The notes under the pieces are model-generated. The model did no database searches. It was not told where the DNA came from and was given only the letters and a program-made list of their open reading frames with translations. The translations under genes were made by a program, and so were the position numbers. This document shows positions 10,655 through 21,195 of a stretch of DNA of 64,000 nt, one piece after another (position 1 is the first letter of the stretch; each line of letters begins with the position of its first letter). Where the stretch lies: NCBI GenBank assembly GCA_037043015.1, contig CM073324.1, positions 427,413-491,412 on the forward strand. The letters run 5' to 3'. Source of the DNA: Bryum argenteum (taxonomy: Eukaryota; Streptophyta; Bryopsida; Bryales; Bryaceae).

Positions 10655-10984
10655 CTGCATCACGACAGAGACATGCATAAGAAATATCAGCGCCAATTGT
10701 CCAACCATGAACATAAAGAATTACATATTACTTAAAATCAGTAAGCATTCCCTCAGAAGATAACAAAGTAAAGAAAATTCATATCAAGTGGAGTCTGCTA
10801 ACACATGAGCTCACTGCTCACTTGCGGTGCCGCATTTGGAAAAGTTTGACTCACAATTCAAAAAATCACAGTCAAAAAATAAAAAAGAAGGCCCCGTCCG
10901 AATACCCCGGGCATTTCAAAATCGGAAATAAAAAACCAAACACCCGAATTGTGCTCTTTCATTCTGAAAAAAATTTCAAGGAGC
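10655..10984. other. Left flank of the satellite array
   Basis: AT-rich with no gene recognised. Around 10821 CACTTGCGGTGCCGC is a diverged relative of the array's conserved core, marking its degraded edge. Confidence 0.4.
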
Positions 10985-13245
10985 GACGGGGATCTATTGA
11001 GTGATGAGCTGTGTGCAGACTTGCGGCACCGCCGTTCAAAGATCCCGACTACTGAATCGCAATTGCACACACAAAGAATGAGACGTAGCCAGCAGCAGCC
11101 GCGGGTGCCAAGTCATGAAGCCCCGGGCATGACATTTCAAAATCGAAAATAAGAAACCAAACACCCGAATTGTGCTCACTCATGCCGAAAAAAATTTCAA
11201 GAAGCGGCCGGGGATCTGTTGAGTGATGAGCTGTGTGCAGACTTGCGGCACCGCCGTTCAAAGATCCCAAGTACAAAACCCCAATTGCACACACACAGAC
11301 TGAGACGTAGCCAACAGCAGCCGCGGGTGCCAAGTCATGAAGCCCCGGGCATTGGACTTCCCAATCAGAAAATAATATCCAAAAGCGGGAAACTGGTGAC
11401 TTCGTGAGCTGTGTGCAGACTTGCGGCACCGCCGTTCAAAGATCCCAAGTACAAAACCCCAATTGCACACACACAGACTAAGACGTAGCCAACAGCAGCC
11501 GCGGGTGCCAAGTCATGAAGCCCCGGGCATCACATTTCAAAACCGAAAATAAAAAACCAAACACCTGAATTGTGCTCTCTCATTCCGAAAATGATATCAA
11601 TGAGCGGCCGGGGATCTGGTCACTGATGAGCTGTGTGCAGAATTGCGGCACCGCCGTTCAAAGATCCCGACCACTGAATCACAATTGCACACTCAAAGAC
11701 TGAGAGACGTAGCCAACAGCAGCCGCGGGTGCCAAGTTATGAAGCCCCGGGCATGACATTTCAAAATCGAAAAGAAAACACCATACGTCTGAATTCTGGT
11801 CTCTCATACCGAAAATGAATTCAAGGAGCGACGGGGATCTGATGAGTGATTAGCTGTGTGCAGACTTGCGGCACCGCCGTTCAAAGACCCCTAGTACATA
11901 ATCACTAATGCACACACACAGACTGACACGTACCTAACAGCAGCTCCGAGTGCCAAGTCATGAAGCCTCGGGCATGACATTTCAAAATCGAAAATAAAAA
12001 AGCATATATCCGAATTCTGCTATCTCATTCCGAAAATGAATTCAATGAGCGGCCGGGGATCTGGTCACTGATGACCTGTGTGCAGACTTGCGGCACCGCC
12101 GTTCAAAGATCCCGACCACTGAATCGCAATTGCACACTCAAAGACTGAGTGTTAGCCAACAGCAGCCGCGGGTGCCAAGTCATGAAGCCCCGGGCATTGG
12201 ACTTCCCAATCAGAAAATAATATCCAGGAGCGCGGAACTGGTGACTTCGTGAGCTGTGTGCAAACTTGCGGCACCGCCGTTCAAAGATCCCAAGTACAGA
12301 ACCCCAAATGCACACACACAGATAGAGACAGAGCCAACAGCAGCCGCGGGTGCCAATTCATGAAGACCCCGGCATCACATTTCAAAATCGAAAATAACAA
12401 ACCAAACACCCGAATTGTGCTCTCTCATTCCGAAAATGATATCAATGAGCGGCCGGGGATCTGGTCACTGATGAGCTGTGTGCAGAATTGCGGCACCGCC
12501 GTTCAAAGATCCCGACCACTGAATCGCAATTGCACACAATTCATGAAGCTCTGGGCATTTGAGTTCCCAATTCGAAAATGAATTCAAGGAGCGGGATCTG
12601 GTGAGTTGGAGAGCTGTGTGCAGAATTGCGGCACCGCCGTTCACAAATCCCGACTACTGAATCGAAATTTCACACACAATGACAGAGACGGAGCCAACAG
12701 CAGCCGCGGGTGCCAATTCATGAAGCCCCCGGCATCACATTTCAAAATCGAAAATAACAAACCAAGCACCCGAATTGTGCTCTCTCATCCCCAAAATGAA
12801 TTCAATGAGCGGCCGGGGATCTGGTCACTGATGAGCTCTGTGCAGACTTGCGGCACCGCCGTTCAAAGATCCCGACCACTGAATCGCAATTGCACACAAT
12901 TCATGAAGCTCTAGGCATGAGTTCCCAATTCGAAAATGAATTCAAGGAGCGGGATCTGGTGAGTTGGTGAGTTGTGTGCAGACTTGCGGCACCGCCGTTC
13001 ACAAATCCCGACTACTGAATCGTAATTTCACACACAATGACAGAGACGGAGCCAACAGCAGCCGCGGCTACCAATTCATGAAGCCCCGGGCATCACATTT
13101 CAAAATCGAAAATAAAAAACCAAACACCCGATTTCTGCTCACTCATTCAGAAAACAATTTCAAGGAGCGGCCGGGGTTCTGTTCAGTGATGAGCTGTGTG
13201 CAGACTTGCGGCACCGCCGTTCACAAATCCCGACTACTGAATCCC
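10985..13245. repeat. Satellite-like array, 12 units with 222/178/137-bp spacing
   Basis: The core GTGTGCAGACTTGCGGCACC recurs, with minor changes, at about 11011, 11233, 11411, 11633, 11856, 12078, 12256, 12478, 12616, 12838, 12974 and 13196. Spacings are 222, 178, 222, 223, 222, 178, 222, 138, 222, 136 and 222. The full unit is 222 bp; the 178-bp and 137-bp units are internal-deletion versions. Other shared words include AGCAGCCGCGGGTGCCA and GAGCGGCCGGGGATCTG. Frames of 60-126 codons recur on both strands because the unit recurs; none is regarded as a gene. The array lies in the likely intron of the minus-strand gene starting at 13696. Confidence 0.9.
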
Positions 13246-13504
13246 TGAGTGCCCCGTCCAATTGCTTCCCCGTTTACCACAACAAAACTGAGACCGCGCC
13301 GACATCAGGCTGCGGTAACCTAATCTTGATGCCCCGGCGTCACATTCCGAGAGCTGCACTACAAAACGAGAGCGCCACTACTGACGTCTCCTGTGCAGAC
13401 TAGCGGTGCCACTTCAAAGTTCAAAGCCATACAATGACAAATTTTCAATCACCAACCAAGCAGCGAGATTCAAATAAGTTTGTGATGAGAGACAAAATTC
13501 TAAC

Positions 13505-13696
13505 CTTGAAGCCCCTCGAATACCACACCTCCAGTTCTGCCCGCGTCTTGATTTTCTCCCCCGGAGCGTATTAGTGAGCTCTGTAAAACTCAGCAAACAA
13601 ACTGGAACTTGACCCGGAACTCACATTCGACAAATTCGTGTGGACGTCTTCTCCTCCATGGACGTTTGCCACCTCTTGCTCCCCGAAGCTCGCCAT
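13505..13696 (-). pseudogene. First exon of a small minus-strand gene, copy A (nonsense-mutated)
   Basis: A 64-codon exon starts at ATG 13694-13696 and ends at a phase-0 donor (AAG then GTTAGA). It is clearly homologous to 35106-35294: both have SSSLFA, then FY(K/R)AH, then YAPGEK and KTRAELE before the donor. In this copy the codon between AH and YAPGEK is TAA (13571-13573) where the other copy has CAG, so the reading is broken. Downstream on the minus strand lies the satellite array and then the exon at 10349-10654. No known family was recognised. Conservation of the exon-donor junction between copies supports a real gene. Confidence 0.6.
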
Positions 13697-14492
13697 AACT
13701 TCTTCCTCTTCTAAATTCGCGTCTCTTTGCTACAAATTGAACGCAATACCGGTTGTTTACACATGCTTGGCGATTCGCACAATCTTTATCAAACATGGCA
13801 GCGTCCTCCATACTATTCTTAACGATGCCAGCTATCGTCTGCGCCTCCTACTCCTTTTTCCGAATTTAGGGTCTGACAATGCTACACAGCACATTCCTCA
13901 TCGATGTAAAACACGGCCGAATCTTTGAGCCTGTCCAGAAATTTAAATTGGAAAATCGGACAGCCTAATAGGGTTCCAATCAGACAGTCACGCATCGGCG
14001 ACTTGCCTGCTGCCACGCACCGACCTCTGCATCGAGCCCTACTGACATCCCGCCAGTCACGCATCGGAGCGCTGGCGGCAGACCGCAGTCACGCATCGGA
14101 GCTCCGCCAACTCACAGCACGTTCACCCCGTTAATACCCGGAGACCCACCCGGATTATACCCTGATCCCCACCTCGGAACATACCCGGGTCGTCCTACAC
14201 GGCCACTAACGTACCCGACCGCATCTAACCCGGCCGCTTCTTACCCTACCCGGCTCGATCTACACCACCTCTAACGTCAATAATGACTCATGAATAGTAC
14301 AAGTTCGAGAATTACCAGAATTATAAACTTCATACCCATAAATGACAAATAAACAAATAAAAGCATTCGATTAATTTTTTTACGGTTTTCCACAAATCAA
14401 AACAATGTTTCCACTTTGAAATCGCTATAAAATATATTACTCTGTCTTGAGTCTATATCTATCATGAAACAATATGATGTCAAAACTCAACA
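13697..14492. other. Spacer with C-rich block between two minus-strand genes, copy A
   Basis: No gene was recognised. Between 14130 and 14270 there is a run of ACCCGG/ACCCGA words. The equivalent spacer of copy B (35295-36309) holds a different 34-bp repeat. From about 14440 onward the sequence aligns with copy B (36260 onward). Confidence 0.5.
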
Positions 14493-15254
14493 CTACATCG
14501 AACCGAAGAAAGGACTCTCGTTGATTGTGTACTTAATCAACCCTAAGTCCTCCCAATATACCAGGAAATAGGGATTCTCATGTACCTCCTCCTCTAATTC
14601 TTCAGCGCTTGTCTCAACTTCATCCTCTCTATCATCCTGTGTTTCCTGATGTAAAGAGGCTTCCGATTTCTCCCCCACATAAGTGACTCTTTTCTCCTCA
14701 CATTTTGTTGTTTCATCTCCTGATCGATCGTCTACTTCTTCCAATCGTCTACGATCCTGAAGACAACACATGCTGATATTTATCCATACTCGTAATTGGA
14801 AATAGTTTGACCGTTATGAATATCAACATTTTTAAAACATATACTAATTCATTACCTCATGTGTAGAGTCCACACCTCCATCGTCATCCCTGTCCACACA
14901 AACAGTCGCGCTAGACGTCCTGAACTGCCCTCTACTCCCTTCCTCCTCTTCTTCAGCTTCAACAGTCCCCACACTCTCCGGGACACTGTCGAGGTTCAGC
15001 GACCGGATTTTGATAGTCCGCATGAATGGCGGTAGCACATCGACGTCGATCAAGATATCGTACCCGTCTGGATCTCGATCATCGCCACTAGAGCATCTCC
15101 CATCGCGCTTCCGCATAGCACTACGCCTCTGTGCTTTCGAATTAGTGAACTTCGTTCCACCCCTACGCTTCTTCTTTCTCTGACCTATCTCCTTTCCCCT
15201 GTCACTACCGCTGGTGGTTTCCTCCATGCTGCTTGCAATGAGATAACTACCCAC
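14493..15254 (-). CDS. Two-exon acidic protein with a basic KKKRR patch, copy A
   Basis: Exon 1 (14856-15254) and exon 2 (14493-14756) join in phase 0 across a 99-bp GT-AG intron to give about 220 residues. The protein starts MGSYLIASSMEETTSGSDRG, has a basic RKKKRRGG patch near residue 28 (nuclear-localisation-like), a DGYDILIDVDVLPPF segment, then long acidic stretches, and ends NPYFLVYWEDLGLIKYTINE. The same gene is at 36310-37078 in copy B with the same exon border, so it belongs to the MULE-like element. It is transcribed away from the transposase gene across a shared upstream region of about 525 bp. No family was recognised; a role in transposition or regulation is inference. Confidence 0.6.
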
Positions 15255-15779
15255 ACGCTCAACTTCACGACTCTAAGTGTTCTCACTGCAAATGAAGAGG
15301 TTGAACTATGAGTTCCAACTCCATTATATAAGTTCTTCCATGCGGCTAAGAAACCCTAATCAGCCAACGCGTATTTCCTAACATCCCACTCTCACCGTGT
15401 CTGACAATCCCAAAATAAGCTAACTTTTGAACGCATCTATTATCCAACTAAATCTCTGACAATGACTGCCGCCGTCACTTTTTCTTTCCCAACTACTTAT
15501 TTTATGGACGAATCTCGTATTTTTAATCCTGACTACTTAATGCTATTATGTCAGGCCAGGTAGTTTATGTATTATAATTAGTGTGCTTTGAAATGGTACT
15601 GCTCACGATTAAGTGTATCGAGTATATTTACGTTTTATAATAAGAAAATACGTATAATAATTATTCACCAAGTATCCAAACACCGTACACCAATGTCTCC
15701 TATTTGAACACTGGAAACGCACCTGAGACTCTCTTTCTCTGCGCACTTGTTGATGTTGTCTTCTTTGCCTACGTCTATC
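15255..15779. promoter_or_regulatory. Divergent intergenic region of MULE copy A
   Basis: This spacer separates the start of the minus-strand acidic gene from the start of the plus-strand transposase gene and presumably holds both promoters. It aligns with copy B (37079-37125 plus 40774-41246). Copy A keeps GAGGTTGAACTATGAG, the unoccupied version of the site where CACTA inserted in copy B. Confidence 0.45.
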
Positions 15780-17699
15780 ATGGCATCCTCCACTCCCTTA
15801 CCTCCCGCTGCACACGTCATTGCCATTACGTCTGAAGACTTAAGTCCTCCTATCTGCATTCCTCCGGGGGTGGATGGAGTGGCTGAAGTTACTTCGTCTT
15901 GGCTAGCAATTCGTTTCGGGTTTGATGAGTCCTCTCTCTGGTTAGAGAAACATGTCTTGGATCCAAACACTAACCTTGTCCAGTACTCCGTCCTTGTAGA
16001 ACCAGTCGATCTAGAGAGTAATTGTAAAATGTATAAGTTACGGCCCGGACAGTATCGACTGTTCGGCTTAACAAAGTCCGTCATGAACGCCTCCACCGTC
16101 CTCCTCACTCCTCGTACATCTTCTACCATCTCCACTGTTGTTCCAGTTCTTTCTCGTGTCAAGGTCAAACCCGGACTCGAAGTCCGTATTGATATTTCTG
16201 ATTCATCCGACGATGAAAGGAAATCGTCCATCCAGTCCCGTTGACTTTCATCAAATCTGCCTCCCTCCTCCTCAGGTTCTGAACACAGTCTCAGAACCTC
16301 CCTCCATTCTCTTTCCACGTCAAAAGTCGTTAAACCCAAAAACATTCTTTCCTCGCTCCGTAGACTAGGTAGTATGTCTCGCAACAAAACTATACTGAAA
16401 AAATTTGATTTCCATTACATTCGTACTCAGAGCGTCTCTTTCCTACCTCCGACTTTCAAAGGTGATGTCCTGTACATTCTCCCTCCTGTTCTACCAACTA
16501 CTGCTGTCAAGGTAGCCAAATCTATGGAAGGGATGGACAAACGTTACGACGGTCATGTCTGGACCAGGACAATGACTACTAACATCAGTAACAACCTCGG
16601 TTTGCCATTCCGCTACTCTAACTGTGTAGGTCATCTTCAATGCCACAATGAGAGTTGCGGCTTCTTGCCACGACCTGACCGCAGAGCACAAGTCAATGAG
16701 GTGGAGTTCGAGGGCTTTACCAAGGACCCCTTCTCTGTCGGCCATGCGCCTCCTCCTTCTTCAACACTGGTCTGTAAGATCTGCAAAGAACCTCCTGTTT
16801 GTGTTGCTATATGTCCTTCTAAAATATTCTATGTATTCGGAGAGGAGAGTCAAGAGAGGGCGTGTGTACATATCGGTACGCACGAACATCCTGTCAAGGT
16901 CGGAGACTACAGATGTGCACGTAAATTAATTGATGAGTTAATAGAGGAGCACGTAGAACGTAACCCACAAGCTACCACGTCCAAAATAGTCATGGAGGCA
17001 AGCAAGGACTTACTCGGAAACTTACTTCTCCGTGAAGAAGGTGATCTTGTAACCTCCAAGCTCACCCTCCAGGAGCTAGAACCTATATTTGAGCAGTGTA
17101 AAGAGCTGAACTCTCCGAGCGTCAGGAATCGTATTACCACGTTTAAGCACTTGCGCAGATACGGTGTTCTTGATGGGATCACCAAGCTTCGAGGCCTCAG
17201 CAACTGGGCTTACATCCAACGTAACCAGTTCCCGGGCCAAGGAGATGAAAGTGATAAAGTTTTCATTTTCAAGATGTCGGAGGTCGGCCCCGGAAGCGGT
17301 GTGGACCTTGTTCGTCGTATGCAGCCCCAAGGCGACTTATCCCACGCGTGGATCATGTTCGACCATGTCAAGCGTGTCAAGAACTGGACCACCATGGCGT
17401 GCCACGTTTATGACCCAAAAATCTGCCGCATTCTAACTATTGCATGCTATGATTTCCAGTCTGAAGACGGAGAAGCTCAGATCGTCTTCTGGAAGAACCT
17501 AAACCACGTCATGGGCAGGAACGGAGTGGAAGCGCCGCAATTTCAAGGGTTCATGGCCGATAGTGCGCAAGCAAACTGGAATGCTGTGCGGATCATATAC
17601 GGCTCCGGAGACCCTAAAGAGCCCATGGAAGGCCGCGAGCGAACTTGCTACTTCCATTGGACGCAATCCCTAGAGAAACACACCAAATACTATTTTTAG
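15780..17699 (+). pseudogene. MULE-like transposase, exon 1, copy A (nonsense-mutated and internally deleted)
   Basis: Homologous to copy B (41247-43370). It starts MASSTPLPPAAHV. CGA in copy B is TGA here at 16242-16244, after about 154 codons; beyond it the same frame stays open to 17699. A conserved SMSRNKTILKK block follows, then cysteine-rich blocks including CKICKEPPVC, then the transposase-like region. In that region FDHVKRVKNW, MADSAQANWNAV and CYFHW lie in the order expected for MULE catalytic cores (first and second D, then C-x2-H). After HTKYYF the reading stops, because about 360 bp present in copy B (roughly 43160-43519: exon end, donor and part of the intron) are deleted. This copy cannot make an intact transposase. 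Confidence 0.75.
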
Positions 17700-17790
17700 A
17701 CCAGCCTTGCGGTGCAGCAAGTCTAAACCGATCTAGATATCGTAATTAAGTTCTTTTGATACTAAGTCAAAAGTCTTTCAATGGTCCCAG

Positions 17791-18608
17791 GAAAACAAAT
17801 ATTCTGCAGAGGAGCTAGCCGAGATGCCTTCATGTAACCTTGCGGAATCTATTTATAACAAATGGTTGCAAGCGTCCGGCAACAAGGGTGGGGACTTGTA
17901 CGTTGCAGCTGTTGATGATTATGTTCGTGCTTTCCTCCAAGTTGTGGGTTACCACGACTTCAACGGAGGTGGTAAGGGTGGTAGTGGACCAACATCCGAA
18001 GAACTATTACTTCGTATTGCCCATAAAGCTCAACGAACCGGCGATCCATCAGGCCTCACAAAGGCAGTTTCTGAGTATCCAGGAGCTGAAAAGATTTGTA
18101 CCCGCGACGCCCACCTTGAAGGGGCCGAGGTGTTCGGATCAAAGAAACGTAAGGCTGATGTTCCGATTGGAGCTGATGATGAAACGCACAGACCTGACAC
18201 CGTGAGCTACTCACGTCCTCGAATTGGGAGAAGGGTTACCCGAGCCTGCGCTGAAAATCTGAGTACTATCCACGAAGAGGATGAAGTTGAGGAGCCACCG
18301 ACAATACCATCCACTTTTGCTGGACCTAGTATTGAACGTGTGACCGCTGTTCAGGAGACTAAAGTAGACGAGAGGTTGTGGCACATTGCCCGTTTGAGGG
18401 AGAATTCTGCCACGGCTTGTTGGGGTATTATGCGAAAGAGTAAAAAAAAATGTGACTCACGAATTATTCAGAAGGGGGAAGGCGACCGCAGCTCCAACTT
18501 ACACCGGAGTATGGCAACGCCCTCAAGAGGGGCCAAGAAAAATTGATCAGTTCTTTTTTTTGTGCCGATGATATTGATAGGTGTGTGAAGGGTCATCGTC
18601 GCAAGTGG
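17791..18608 (+). pseudogene. MULE-like transposase, exon 2, copy A, left part (split by gypsy)
   Basis: Begins after GGTCCCAG at 17790 with ENKYSAEELAEMPSCNLAES, as in copy B from 43616. It includes the AAVDDYVRAFLQVVGYHDF block and GGGKGGSGPTSEELLLRI. Near 18471 there is one extra G in a G-run compared with copy B (AAGGGGGAAGG against AAGGGGAAGG), which shifts the frame. At 18608 the gypsy element starts; the exon resumes at 29962 after one copy of AGTGG. Confidence 0.75.
18604..18608. repeat. 5-bp target duplication of the gypsy element, left
   Basis: AGTGG immediately before the 5' LTR. The partner is at 29962-29966. Copy B has a single AGTGG in the uninterrupted GCAAGTGGATTGAGCC. Confidence 0.95.
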
Positions 18609-19871
18609 TGTGAACCCTCGAGATGGTTCACTTCCGCGGGAAAAACCTTATCGCAAGGTTTTGACCAAATATATATATTATGTAGTGATTAAACATGCGT
18701 ATTACCCATTTAGTCTAAAAACCCAACATATGTTAGTTGGGATTAGAGTGTTTTGGGATTCTTGTGTATTTGCTTTAGGTCTTGAATAATTGAAGTAGTT
18801 AATAATTCATAGTTAGAATTGGGGGTGTTTAGGAGAGTTGGGTAAATTCCAATTTCTCTTATTTCCGTATTCGGTTATCCTAAGTTTTATGTATTTGTGA
18901 GGCTTGGTATTTGACCTATTCAAATGCGGTGGTAGTGGATCTCCTTAGAGTCCTATCTTGCTAATCTAGACTTGTAGGAGTAGTAATTGGCATGGTTTAG
19001 GTTCTAGGGAGTTAGGAGTGTGAAAGGGGCTAGAAGGGCTGGATGGATGGCAACTAACGGATGAAAAATCATCCTTGCGATGAATGAAGCTTTTAGAGGT
19101 TTCCATCACCTATGGCAACGGTTAGAGGAGAGAGTCTAGGTGTGTGTGGGGGAGAGAGGAAGAAAGTTAGGAAAGAGGTGTAGGAAAAAAATGTTCAATC
19201 TAGGTTTAGTTTGGTGATTGATTGTTGTTGGAATGTTGTTGTTGAAGATTTGAGAGATTTGGCGTGAGTTGTGACAAGGTACGACGGCAGAGTTGGAGGG
19301 CCAACTTTGAAGGACGAGATCTCACGATTGATAAAGAATTGGGAGGCGTGCCTTAGAGATCCGGAAGCTTTGTCAAGTCTCCTTTCCAACGAGACCAAGC
19401 TCACCCTCATTGGAGAAAGGACGAGGGAGAAATCACTATTCTACCAAGGAGACCCTACTGGTGACGACAGCGCTTTCAAGGAGGGAGATGCTCCTCCTTC
19501 CTTGTTATATTTTTTCCTTGTGTGTTTTCTTTTATGCAATGTAGATTTGTAGTATCTTAGATACTAGACATAACATTATCTTGGAAATGGCAACTTAATT
19601 GCCCAAAAACATGTGTGGTTGCTTTGTTTGATGTGGTGATGATTGTGGTGAGTTCATTGCATGAATGGTCTTTCTTTTTCTTGATTGAATGAAATTGATT
19701 GCTTGATTGATTGAATGAAATTGATTGCTTGATTGATTGAATGAAATTGATTCTTGATTGATTGAATGAAATTGGAGTCCGTTCTTTGGAAGGCTACTAC
19801 TTAGGTTGCACCCCACCATCTCGACCCAACTTGTGACCTTAAAACCAAGGCAACCGGGATTAGGGCTCACA
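18609..19871 (+). mobile_element. 5' LTR of Ty3/gypsy element
   Basis: 1263 bp, starting TGTGAACC and ending GGGCTCACA, nearly identical to 28699-29961 (also 1263 bp). Visible differences are mostly small indels, for example missing G or GC in GATTCTTG against GATTGCTTG, and a cluster at ACCCTACTGGTGACG against ACCCCCGGTGTGTG. It contains the 26-bp repeat array and a 93-codon frame (19271-19552) also present in the other LTRs. Confidence 0.95.
19271..19552 (+). other. LTR-internal open frame of 93 codons
   Basis: This frame includes LKDEISRLIKNWEACLRDPE and KSLFYQGDPTGDDSAFKEG. It is also present, mostly open, at 29363-29635 (shifted by an indel cluster) and 6766-7026. Its coding status is doubtful: LTRs rarely encode proteins, and conservation may simply reflect LTR identity. 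No family was recognised. Confidence 0.25.
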
Positions 19872-19874
19872 TAA

Positions 19875-19893
19875 TTGGTGCGTTCTTGGGAGG
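19875..19893 (+). promoter_or_regulatory. Primer-binding site, degraded tRNA-Asp type
   Basis: Three bases after the LTR, TTGGTGCGTTCTTGGGAGG resembles the tRNA-Asp-complementary primer site TGGCGCCGTTGCCGGGGA common in plant gypsy elements, with several mismatches. The fragment at 7348 has the better-preserved TGGTGCGTTTGCCGGGAG. Confidence 0.55.
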
Positions 19894-19973
19894 TGGATGC
19901 TTTTCTTTCTAATTTTTGTTTGATTTTTGCCTCTTTTTACGGTATTCAATTTGAAAGAAAAGGACCAGACTTT

Positions 19974-19988
19974 TACTATAAATAGTAA
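19974..19988. repeat. Leader palindrome 1 (TTACTATAAATAGTAA)
   Basis: A short inverted repeat with stem TTACTAT/ATAGTAA. It is the weakest of four related palindromes in the leader. Confidence 0.5.
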
Positions 19989-20572
19989 GTTGTGTGATTT
20001 CTAGGGATTCAAGCTTAATTGCTTTTTGGCCTTTTCTTTTTGGATGGATTGATTGTGTTTGTGAGAATTGAAGCTTTGATTACTCATTGGTTGGTTTTGC
20101 TTTGGGTTTTATTATGTTTGAATTGATTGAGTGGTTTGTTTGAGAATCTTGCTTTGAATTAATCTTGAATTGGGCATGAATTTTGATTGGTTGTTCAACT
20201 TGGAAATTTTTAATTGATCCTTGAAGTTTTAATTGAAAGCTTATGGGGCTTGTCTTCATGGAATTGAATTAAGTTGAGTTAGATTGATTTGAATTGAATT
20301 GGTCCCACTTTGTAAGTGGATGTTTTGTGGTTCTAACCTTCTTGTGAGCCTTGTGTGTTGTGAAGGGAAGGGAACTTGGAGCTTGCAAGAAGAACTTGTT
20401 CTACTCCTTAAGTTTTGATTATGCTTTTCTTTGATTTAATTTTCTTTTGATTTAAAATTGTTTTGATTTAAAGGTCTTGGTTCATTGTCTATTGCTTAAT
20501 TGGAGCTTTGATGCTCATTGCATTTTGATTCAACTAAGTTGAGTGGATTGTGTAGGTGCACTCTTGGGGGGC

Positions 20573-20592
20573 GATTACTATTTATAGTAATC
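20573..20592. repeat. Leader palindrome 2 (GATTACTATTTATAGTAATC)
   Basis: A near-perfect 20-bp inverted repeat, same core as palindromes 3 and 4. Confidence 0.75.
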
Positions 20593-20764
20593 TGTAGTTG
20601 AAGGAGAAGGAGTTCATTTTCATGTGTTGTTCAAATTGATGCTTAGTTTTGAGTTATATTAGTTAAGCTACTTGCTTGGATAGGAGTTTTGGGTTGTTGT
20701 AAGTGTGCTTTGGATTGATTGAATTGGTTTTGTTTTAAATTTTGAAGTGGGCTTGTGAAGGGGG

Positions 20765-20788
20765 CAGATTACTAAATATAGTAATCTG
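20765..20788. repeat. Leader palindrome 3
   Basis: CAGATTACTA and TAGTAATCTG flank AATA, a 10-bp perfect stem. Confidence 0.8.
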
Positions 20789-21171
20789 TAGAAGTTGGAA
20801 GAATTGGAGGGCAAACCATGGTTTTTATTAAAACCGGCCTTAAAACTTGAGTGGAGGTGCAATTGTACTTGACATCAATTAACCGTGGGTTGTTTGTGTA
20901 GCCAAGAAGGAGGGGCTTTTGTAAACCTTGTTGTTCTTTTTTTGTGGTTTTTTTTTTTTCGTGGGGGGGATTGTAACTTAGTGAGCCGGCTGATCCGGAC
21001 ACGAGGTGGGAGTGTTGGCCATTTGGCCAAGGCCCATCGGTGTTGTTGGGAACCGTTTATTGTTTTTTGTGGTGGGAAGTTTTGGGTTGGCTTGTATTTA
21101 CCACCCAAGCAATTGGGTGTCAAGGGGAGTCTTTCCCTTGTCTTTTTTGTAGTCTATTGAGAGAGGTAAGG

Positions 21172-21195
21172 CAGATTACTAATAATAGTAATCTG
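21172..21195. repeat. Leader palindrome 4
   Basis: CAGATTACTA and TAGTAATCTG flank ATAA: the same 10-bp stem as palindrome 3, with a different loop. Confidence 0.8.

Noticed and set aside
11049..13248. Recurring frames of 60-126 codons on both strands
   Set aside because: They repeat because the satellite unit repeats, lack any domain, occur in several overlapping frames, and are broken in most units.
15747..16387. 240-codon minus-strand frame opposite the transposase (also 41105-41773)
   Set aside because: It is the antisense shadow of the conserved transposase exon, which has the domains and the splice sites.
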